NCBI GenBank assembly: GCA_013042125.1
Contig: JABDQS010000213.1
Span: forward strand, 1 to 6,063
Length of the DNA: 6,063 nucleotides
Reading direction: 5' to 3'
From: Eudoraea sp.
GTDB taxonomy: Bacteria; Bacteroidota; Bacteroidia; Flavobacteriales; Flavobacteriaceae
Shown one piece after another: positions 1-4,251 of the stretch (within the stretch, counting starts at the first letter, position 1; the number at the start of each line of letters is the position of its first letter). The notes under the pieces were generated by a model. That model was not told the origin of the DNA, made no database searches, and saw only the letters and a list, made by a program, of their open reading frames with translations. A program made the position numbers and the translations under genes.

Positions 1-450
1 GCTTTAAATGGCTGGATATTGATTCAAAGCCAGATTGCCAGAGCAACGGCAATTGATCAGATGTTTCCCAAAATTTTTAAAAGAGAAAATAAGAAGGGAG
101 CTCCCGTATGGGGACTGATAATTGGAAGCGTTTTAAGTTCAATGATCATGTTGATGAATTACACAGAAGGATTCGTGGAGCAATTTAAATTTATGATCCT
201 GCTATCCATCTTTTCATGTTTAGTGCCGTATATCTTTTCTACTGCTGCCTATGTAAGTATTTCACTTCAGCGTAACCCTAACAAAACTTCAAGGGCCAGC
301 ATTTTCATTTTGGGAAGCCTTGCCTTCTTCTATGCCCTATGGGCTGTATTTGGGGCCGGAGAAGAGTCGGTGTTTTGGGGCTTTATCCTATTACTACTGG
401 GTACGCCTTTCTATGTTTGGATGAAATGGAAATATGCCAAAGATCAATGA
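1..450 (+). CDS. APC-superfamily amino acid permease, C-terminal part (5' end outside window)
   Basis: The frame is open from base 1, so the 149 visible residues are the end of a longer membrane transporter; the TTG at 19 is internal, not a start. The segment beginning N-G-W-I-L-I-Q-S-Q and running to D-Q-M-F-P-K-I-F, then K-K-G-A-P-V-W-G, matches the conserved loop before TM9 in the basic amino acid/polyamine antiporter branch of the APC superfamily (AdiC/ArcD-like), where it reads roughly GWIL..Q...AAA.DGLFP..F...N..GTPV. Four hydrophobic segments follow at visible residues about 34-53, 62-87, 99-117 and 122-140, fitting TM9-12 of a 12-TM inner-membrane protein, with a short basic cytoplasmic tail. 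The stop overlaps the start of the downstream guanidino hydrolase gene (ATGA), so the two are probably co-translated; this hints at an arginine-like substrate, but the substrate-binding half (TM1-8) is not visible. Family call is firm; substrate is inference. Confidence 0.88.
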   Translation, partial: ALNGWILIQSQIARATAIDQMFPKIFKRENKKGAPVWGLIIGSVLSSMIMLMNYTEGFVEQFKFMILLSIFSCLVPYIFSTAAYVSISLQRNPNKTSRASIFILGSLAFFYALWAVFGAGEESVFWGFILLLLGTPFYVWMKWKYAKDQ

Positions 451-1337
451 AAGATATAAAAGCCCTCACCTCTCAGTCTGAATACCTCCCGTTGGAATCT
501 ATTTTTATAAATCCTGTGTCCAACACCTTTATGGGTAATTCGGAAATCAATACACAATGGAAAGCATTGAACTACCTGTCAGCACCTGATTATGAAACTG
601 CCATAGCAGAATATTCCATTTTTGAGGCTATTATAAAGGAGCATCCTCCTGATGTTCAATTTTTCTCTAAGGACAATACCCCTTCATTAGATGCCCTTTA
701 CTGCCGGGATGCGTCCATAGCCACAGATCATGGAATGATCCTCTGTAATATGGGTAAAGCTGCGCGTGCTTCAGAGCCAAACGCTCAGCGTAAAGTTTAT
801 GAAAAAGCAGGCATTGATATTTTAGGAAGTATTGAGGCTCCCGGAACAATGGAAGGAGGAGATGTTGCCTGGATAGATACAAATACTTTGGCTGTTGGTC
901 ATAGTTACCGCACAAATGAGGCGGGAATTGAACAATTAAAGGGACTCTTGAATCCTTTGGGGATTGATGTGTTAGTTGTAGATCTGCCCCACTTTAGAGG
1001 TCCGACCGATGTTTTTCATCTTATGTCGGTTTTGAGCCCGGTAGATTCCAATTTGGCGGTGGTCTACTCTCCCTTGATGTCCATAAAATTTAGAAATGAA
1101 CTTTTGAATAGAGAATTTGAATTGATTGAGGTCCCTGAAACTGAATTTGATACCTTGGGAAGCAACGTGTTGGCAGTAGCCCCAAGAAATTGTATTATGG
1201 TTAAAGGAAATCCCATAACCGAAAAAGCCCTGCTGGCCTCCGGATGCAAAGTAATAACCTACACGGGAAATGAAATCAGTATTAAGGGAGGTGGTGGGCC
1301 TACCTGCCTTACCCGTCCTATTCACCGACGAATCTGA
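447..1337 (+). CDS. DDAH / arginine deiminase-like guanidino hydrolase (amidinotransferase superfamily)
   Basis: A 296-residue cytosolic enzyme of the pentein (guanidino-modifying) fold, the usual length for N-dimethylarginine dimethylaminohydrolase relatives (COG1834 type). Family landmarks appear in order: C-R-D at 86-88 (family F-V-R-D), G-T-M-E-G-G-D at 133-139 with the acid catalyst E136, G-H-S-Y-R-T-N-E-A-G at 151-160 (family GxSxRTNExG), F-H-L-M-S at 190-194 with the general base H191, and G-G-G-G-P-T-C-L near the end with the nucleophile C287. The Cys-His-Glu set is complete, so the enzyme should be active. Family members hydrolyse the guanidinium of arginine or methylarginines to citrulline plus ammonia or an amine; the exact substrate cannot be read from the sequence. 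I chose the ATG at 447 because it overlaps the permease stop (ATGA) and gives the family length; an in-frame ATG at 339 would add 36 residues with no family resemblance. The upstream permease probably supplies the substrate. It ends 2 bases from the stop of trmN6 on the other strand. Confidence 0.85.
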   Translation: MKDIKALTSQSEYLPLESIFINPVSNTFMGNSEINTQWKALNYLSAPDYETAIAEYSIFEAIIKEHPPDVQFFSKDNTPSLDALYCRDASIATDHGMILCNMGKAARASEPNAQRKVYEKAGIDILGSIEAPGTMEGGDVAWIDTNTLAVGHSYRTNEAGIEQLKGLLNPLGIDVLVVDLPHFRGPTDVFHLMSVLSPVDSNLAVVYSPLMSIKFRNELLNREFELIEVPETEFDTLGSNVLAVAPRNCIMVKGNPITEKALLASGCKVITYTGNEISIKGGGGPTCLTRPIHRRI

Positions 1338-1339
1338 GA

Positions 1340-2053
1340 TCACATTTTTAAGTAGAAATCTTTGGTAAGAGCAACATAAGCGGGTGTATACACATGACGT
1401 TTCTGTTCTATCACCAAAACATCCTCTTCTACTACAGTTTTATGAAATGAAAACGTTAGTAAGCTGCGTTTTATATCGGCATCAGAAGTGCCTTTTACGC
1501 GAGTTGCCTTTTGTAAGTGCAATCCGGCTTTCGTGGCTAAATTCACAAAAGAAGCTTCTTCTTTACATGGGATCACCGTGGCAAAAATACCATTTGGAGA
1601 AAGTAAAATGCTTACACTTTTCACTAATTCATCAAAGGGCAAAGTACTGGATTGCCTGGCCATGTCTCTGGGGACATCCCCACTAGAAACATCTTCGTTA
1701 TAGAATGGGGGATTGGAAACAATAAGGTCATAAGAGGTCTCTGCTTCTTCGACGAACATTCTTAATGAGGCGTGATAACAGAATAGCCGGTCTGCCCAGG
1801 GAGACTCTTCAAAATTCTCAACGCATTGTTCATACGCATTTGGTTCAATTTCCAGTGCATCTATCTCCTGAGCATTACTTCTTTGTGCCAGCATAAGGGC
1901 AATAATACCGGTGCCACTACCAATATCTAAAATATGTTGCGGATCAGAATCCAAGGGGGTCCAGGCACCGAGCAGCACTCCATCTGTTCCAATTTTCATT
2001 GCACATCTATCCTGGTGAACTGCAAATTGTTTAAACTGGAAGGGTGTTTCCAA
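1340..2053 (-). CDS. trmN6: tRNA1(Val) (adenine(37)-N6)-methyltransferase, TrmN6/YfiC family
   Basis: A 237-residue class I SAM-dependent methyltransferase; E. coli YfiC is about 245 residues and methylates N6 of A37 in tRNA1(Val). The N-terminus carries the family signature F-K-Q-F (7-10) and H-Q-D-R-C-A-M-K-I-G-T-D-G-V-L-L-G-A-W (13-31). The SAM-binding glycine motif is D-I-G-S-G-T-G (43-49), the acidic motif II lies at A-L-E-I-E (66-70), and the catalytic motif for adenine N6 methylation is N-P-P-F-Y (114-118), as in N6-adenine methylases. It is the third gene of rpsP-rimM-trmN6, starting 28 bases after the rimM stop. The start is unusual: the only plausible codon is TTG at 2053, since the next in-frame ATG (M19) would cut off the FKQF signature, and no ATG or GTG lies between an in-frame stop inside rimM and the TTG. 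No Shine-Dalgarno is visible. Function is a confident family assignment; the precise tRNA target here is inferred from E. coli. Confidence 0.9.
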   Translation of the reverse strand: METPFQFKQFAVHQDRCAMKIGTDGVLLGAWTPLDSDPQHILDIGSGTGIIALMLAQRSNAQEIDALEIEPNAYEQCVENFEESPWADRLFCYHASLRMFVEEAETSYDLIVSNPPFYNEDVSSGDVPRDMARQSSTLPFDELVKSVSILLSPNGIFATVIPCKEEASFVNLATKAGLHLQKATRVKGTSDADIKRSLLTFSFHKTVVEEDVLVIEQKRHVYTPAYVALTKDFYLKM

Positions 2054-2081
2054 AGACGTAGGATTTAGTTCTGGATTTGAT

Positions 2082-2633
2082 TTACTCTTCTATATCTAAA
2101 TAAAGGGAAACCAGTCCATCCGGTGCTGTAATATGTATGATTTTAGCAGGACGGTCTATACGGGATATGATCTCATCGTTAATGGGGATCATTAGTTGTT
2201 TTCCCTCCTTCTCAGCTTCGAAAAGTGCTTGGGAAGCAGAATCATTTACGCCTGTAATGATCCCGATATTTCCAAACACACTATCCATAAGGGTGAACCC
2301 TATCACCTCGTGATAATAAAATTGAGTGCCACTGAGTTTTGGGAGTAATTCAAGCGGTAAGTAAAGCTCAGAACCTAAGATACGGTCTGCGTCTGCCTCA
2401 TCTTTGATCTCTTCAAAGCGTACTCTCAATAAGGCAGACCTGTGCAGAGAACTACTTTCAATAAAAAAAGGAACCAGATTATTTCCTAATGAAATAAATA
2501 CTGATTCCAGTTTTTCGTATTGCTCGGGTTCATCGGTGTCTAATTTGATCAGCACCTCCCCTTTGAAGCTATATTTTGAAACGATCTTGCCCAGGTAGAA
2601 ACAATCTTCCTTACGCATCGATCGGTTTGCCAT
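2082..2633 (-). CDS. rimM: Ribosome maturation factor RimM
   Basis: A 183-residue protein that assists late maturation of the 30S head domain by binding S19 and the nearby 16S rRNA. The N-terminal RimM domain begins D-C-F-Y-L-G-K-I-V-S-K-Y-S-F-K-G-E-V (10-27), the typical family opening, and continues to about residue 97. The C-terminal PRC-barrel starts at Q-F-Y-Y-H-E-V-I-G-F (104-113) and includes L-M-I-P-I-N-D (147-153) and the closing P-D-G-L-V-S-L-Y (171-178). Length is normal for the family (about 170-185). The start codon overlaps the rpsP stop by one base (TAATG), typical of translational coupling. A second in-frame ATG (M6, at 2618) is also credible because many relatives begin at M-R-K-E-D; I keep the upstream one because of the overlap. 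The neighbours fit, since rpsP-rimM is one of the most conserved bacterial gene pairs and both products act on the small subunit. Confidence 0.96.
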   Translation of the reverse strand: MANRSMRKEDCFYLGKIVSKYSFKGEVLIKLDTDEPEQYEKLESVFISLGNNLVPFFIESSSLHRSALLRVRFEEIKDEADADRILGSELYLPLELLPKLSGTQFYYHEVIGFTLMDSVFGNIGIITGVNDSASQALFEAEKEGKQLMIPINDEIISRIDRPAKIIHITAPDGLVSLYLDIEE

Positions 2634-3373
2634 TACTTTTTATCTGCAGACGGTTTGGCATCCTCAGCCGGCTTATCTTCTGCGGCCGGAGTTTCCTCAG
2701 CAGCAGCTTCAGGAGCAGCTTTTTCTGCAGCAACTTCAGCAGGTTCCTCAACAGCAGCTTCAGGAGCAGCTTCTTCAGCGACTGCTTCCGGTGCCGCTTC
2801 TTCGGCAGCAGGAGTGTCAACAGCCTCTTCAGTTTGGGCAACAGACTCCTCTGGTGCTGGAGCTGTTTCCAAAGCAGCTACTTCTTCTTCAGCAGGAACG
2901 GCTTCCGGAGTTTCCGGTAATTCAGCTTCTGCTATAGCCTGAGCTCTCTTTTCGGCAACTTCTTTCTCTGCTGCAAGTGCTTTATTCCTTGCTTCTTGCT
3001 GTGCTTTGCTTAGATTTTCTTCTTTCTTGGCTACTGCTTTTTCTTTTTCCGCTACCCACGCTTGAAATTTTTCCTCTGCTTGCTCCTCAGTAAGGGCCCC
3101 TTTTCTAACTCCTCCTAGTAAGTGATGTTTTAATAACACCCCTTTATAAGATAAAATACGCTTAGCTGTATGAGAAGGTTGTGCTCCGTTGTTTAACCAC
3201 TCTACAGATTCGTCTATCTTTACCTCAATAGTGGCAGGGTTGGTATTAGGATTGTAGATCCCTAATTTTTCAAGAAATTTTCCATCTCGTTTCGCACGAC
3301 CATCGGCGGCTACGATCCAATAGAATGGTTTACCTTTTTTTCCGTGTCTTTGGAGTCTAATTCTAACTGGCAT
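2633..3373 (-). CDS. rpsP: 30S ribosomal protein S16 with long Ala/Glu/Pro-rich C-terminal extension
   Basis: Residues 1 to about 82 are a complete S16, a primary small-subunit protein binding the 5' domain of 16S rRNA: it opens M-P-V-R-I-R-L-Q-R-H-G-K-K-G-K-P-F-Y and contains R-D-G-K-F-L-E-K-L-G-I-Y-N-P (29-42) and W-L-N-N-G-A-Q-P-S (59-67). E. coli S16 is only 82 residues, whereas this protein has 246. After the core comes a Bacteroidota-type stretch (H-H-L-L-G-G-V-R-K-G-A-L-T-E-E-Q-A, 83-99), a highly charged probable helix or coiled coil (about 97-150, rich in K, E and A), then a low-complexity A/E/P tail (about 150-240) built from degenerate units such as E-A-A-P-E-A, ending in lysines. 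Extended S16 is known in Bacteroidota, but this tail is long; its role is unknown. It is the first gene of the operon, with a good promoter about 70-75 bases upstream, and its stop overlaps the rimM start (TAATG). No Shine-Dalgarno is seen; the leader is A/T-rich. Confidence 0.96.
   Translation of the reverse strand: MPVRIRLQRHGKKGKPFYWIVAADGRAKRDGKFLEKLGIYNPNTNPATIEVKIDESVEWLNNGAQPSHTAKRILSYKGVLLKHHLLGGVRKGALTEEQAEEKFQAWVAEKEKAVAKKEENLSKAQQEARNKALAAEKEVAEKRAQAIAEAELPETPEAVPAEEEVAALETAPAPEESVAQTEEAVDTPAAEEAAPEAVAEEAAPEAAVEEPAEVAAEKAAPEAAAEETPAAEDKPAEDAKPSADKK
2693..2772. repeat. Direct repeat pair inside the rpsP tail
   Basis: Two 29-base copies, at 2693-2721 and 2744-2772, are identical except for one base (2700 versus 2751). 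They lie 51 bases (17 codons) apart, in frame, and encode the A-A-P-E-A-A units of the S16 tail. More diverged copies continue to about 2810. The spacing and sequence suggest in-frame expansion by slippage or unequal recombination. Confidence 0.8.
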
Positions 3374-3389
3374 ATCACATTAATTTTGT

Positions 3390-3404
3390 AGGGTACCCGA
3401 CCCT
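3390..3404 (-). other. Small hairpin in the rpsP leader
   Basis: On the rpsP strand A-G-G-G-T and A-C-C-C-T pair around a five-base loop, and the inner part contains the palindrome GGGTACCC at 3391-3398. It sits 17-31 bases before the rpsP start, inside the predicted 5' leader. It could influence translation of the operon, or simply be chance; there is no homology-based support. Confidence 0.25.
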
Positions 3405-3445
3405 CGATTATTAATTCTTTCTTTTCTCTATTTTATAAGAGCGTG

Positions 3446-3475
3446 CAAATATACACTTTCTATTTAACTTACCAT
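3446..3475 (-). promoter_or_regulatory. Predicted rpsP-rimM-trmN6 promoter (Bacteroidota-type)
   Basis: Read on the minus strand, TATATTTG (3453 to 3446) matches the Bacteroidota -7 consensus TAnnTTTG exactly. It is preceded by a 19-base spacer and ATG at 3475-3473, a two-of-three match to the -33 TTG. Transcription would start near 3438-3440, leaving a leader of roughly 65 bases before rpsP. The consensus is known from Bacteroides and Flavobacterium sigma-70-type factors; the start point is inferred. Confidence 0.65.
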
Positions 3476-3490
3476 AAGATCTCCTAACAG

Positions 3491-3506
3491 ATTTGAGGGG
3501 TCAAAT
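3491..3506. repeat. Short inverted repeat in the divergent intergenic region
   Basis: ATTTGA and TCAAAT form perfect 6-base arms around GGGG. The element lies just upstream of the rpsP promoter and about 150 bases before the DUF2383 gene. It could be an operator or a small hairpin. A further perfect 9-base inverted pair (CTATTTAAC at 3460-3468, GTTAAATAG at 3545-3553) flanks it. The region is A/T-rich, so chance is a real alternative. Apart from these and the promoters listed, I see no gene in 3374-3654. Confidence 0.3.
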
Positions 3507-3574
3507 TTTAGCTACATATACTTTAACACTCATTAAGAATACTTGTTAAATAGCTGCTAAAGTCCCGTATTTAC

Positions 3575-3604
3575 TTGGTTTTACGACATATTCTTGTATC
3601 TTAT
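3575..3604 (+). promoter_or_regulatory. Candidate promoter of the DUF2383 gene
   Basis: TTG at 3575-3577 is followed by a 19-base spacer and TATCTTAT at 3597-3604, which keeps TA and two of the three T of TAnnTTTG but not the final TG. An overlapping TATTCTTG at 3589-3596 fits the -7 box better (one mismatch) but has no -33 partner at proper spacing. Either would start transcription about 3603-3612. Confidence 0.3.
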
Positions 3605-3613
3605 ACGTAGCTG

Positions 3614-3624
3614 TTGATAATCAA
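3614..3624. promoter_or_regulatory. Operator-like palindrome upstream of the DUF2383 gene
   Basis: TTGAT-A-ATCAA is a perfect 11-base palindrome about 31 bases before the ATG, at or just past the inferred transcription start. A repressor bound here would block transcription. This rests on position and symmetry only; no matching regulator is visible in the window. Confidence 0.3.
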
Positions 3625-3640
3625 TGGCACATAATTAAAA

Positions 3641-3655
3641 ATGACGATAGATTAA
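3641..3655 (+). other. Four-codon mini-ORF overlapping the DUF2383 start
   Basis: ATG ACG ATA GAT TAA encodes M-T-I-D and its stop shares one base with the ATG at 3655 (TAATG), the same overlap geometry as rpsP-rimM. It may be a chance ATG or a short leader that feeds ribosomes to the real start by reinitiation. Nothing proves translation. Confidence 0.2.
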
Positions 3656-4110
3656 TGAAGTACACTGAAAAAATTTCAAACAAACTAAATGATTTACTAA
3701 TTCTCACCTATGACGCCAAAAGCGGATATACCCTGGCGGCGGAAAAAGTAGAGAATCCGGCCATAAAAAAATTCCTGGAAGACAAGGCCAATCAACGATA
3801 CAATTTTGGGCATGACTTGAAATCTGAGATAGTTGAATACGGCAATTTGCCAGAGGATAGTGGAAGTATCAAGGGAGATTTCCACAGGGCATGGATGAAA
3901 TTCATCTCCACCGTGAGTCCGAATGAAACAGAACGAATGCTGGAAGAAGTTAAACGAGGAGAAAAAAAGATCTTGGATTCATACAATGATATTTTGGACA
4001 ATAAAGAATGGATCTTACCGAGTTCAACCAGAGACTTACTGGTAAAACAAAGAGAGGCAATTAGTTCCGCACTGGAAACCTCAAAAATGTATGAGGAAGC
4101 AGTCTCCTAA
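3655..4110 (+). CDS. DUF2383 / PA2169-family ferritin-like four-helix-bundle protein
   Basis: A 151-residue soluble, all-helical protein with no signal peptide or membrane segment. It resembles the PA2169 family (DUF2383): L-N-D-L-L-I-L-T-Y-D-A-K-S-G-Y-T-L-A-A-E (11-30) matches the family's first helix, K-A-N-Q-R-Y-N-F-G-H-D-L-K-S-E-I (44-59) the second, G-D-F-H-R-A-W-M (74-81) the characteristic link into helix three, and E-V-K-R-G-E-K-K-I-L-D-S-Y (98-110) helices three to four. Candidate metal ligands of the ferritin-like fold are D20, E30, H53, E58, E98 and E103, but I cannot place a di-iron site with certainty. The biochemical role of the family is not established; members are often associated with stress conditions. 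The gene is monocistronic by layout: own upstream region with a palindrome, and a strong terminator 27 bases after its stop. It is divergent from rpsP and unrelated in function to dnaE downstream. Confidence 0.85.
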   Translation: MKYTEKISNKLNDLLILTYDAKSGYTLAAEKVENPAIKKFLEDKANQRYNFGHDLKSEIVEYGNLPEDSGSIKGDFHRAWMKFISTVSPNETERMLEEVKRGEKKILDSYNDILDNKEWILPSSTRDLLVKQREAISSALETSKMYEEAVS

Positions 4111-4136
4111 TCCACAGAAAAATATTTTGAGTAGAG

Positions 4137-4163
4137 AAAATCCGGAAATTTCCGGATTTTTTT
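4137..4163 (+). terminator. Intrinsic terminator after the DUF2383 gene
   Basis: A perfect 24-base palindrome (4137-4160) folds into a 10-base-pair stem, AAAATCCGGA against TCCGGATTTT, with an AATT loop, followed by a run of seven T (4157-4163). It begins 27 bases after the stop codon at 4110. This separates the gene from dnaE, which therefore needs its own promoter. The four A on the 5' side make it only weakly bidirectional. Confidence 0.9.
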
Positions 4164-4192
4164 ATGGTTGATAACTCCTAAAAACTACACTT

Positions 4193-4221
4193 TTTAAAAC
4201 AGGTGTAAATCCATATTTTTA
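4193..4221 (+). promoter_or_regulatory. Candidate dnaE promoter
   Basis: TATTTTTA at 4214-4221 matches TAnnTTTG in all but the last base. About 18 bases upstream lies a T-rich stretch (TTT at 4193-4195) in place of the -33 TTG. Transcription would start near 4228, giving a leader of about 25 bases. The region also holds ACAGG (4199-4203) and CCTGT (4225-4229) as an inverted pair around the -7 box, and ACAGCCCTGT immediately before the ATG. Confidence 0.35.
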
Positions 4222-4251
4222 TAGCCTGTCTTTTATTTTAAACAGCCCTGT

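Noticed and set aside
19..21. TTG as a start of a small membrane protein
   Set aside because: The frame is open to base 1 and the residues before it (A-L-N-G-W-I) continue the conserved APC loop, so the gene enters from outside the window.
339..446. Upstream in-frame ATG for the guanidino hydrolase
   Set aside because: The 36 added residues are an out-of-frame reading of the permease end, with no family match; the ATGA-coupled start at 447 gives the proper length.
972..1343. 123-codon minus-strand frame over the hydrolase gene
   Set aside because: It lies wholly opposite a gene with complete catalytic motifs and has no recognisable domain.
2693..2810. CRISPR-like repeat array
   Set aside because: Repeats are in frame within rpsP, degenerate and encode the protein tail; there are no spacers of uniform length and no cas genes.
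2611..2920. Lys/Leu-rich (minus) and Ser/Phe/Arg-rich (plus) frames over the same stretch
   Set aside because: Both are other-frame readings of the repetitive rpsP tail.
2655..2942. Ala/Ser-rich open frame on the plus strand opposite rpsP
   Set aside because: It is the complement of the repetitive A/E/P tail of S16; low-complexity GC-rich repeats keep all frames open, and it has no family resemblance.
3625..3640. Possible sigma-54 promoter (TGGCAC at the -24 position)
   Set aside because: The required GC-containing -12 element is missing; the bases at that spacing read TAAAA.
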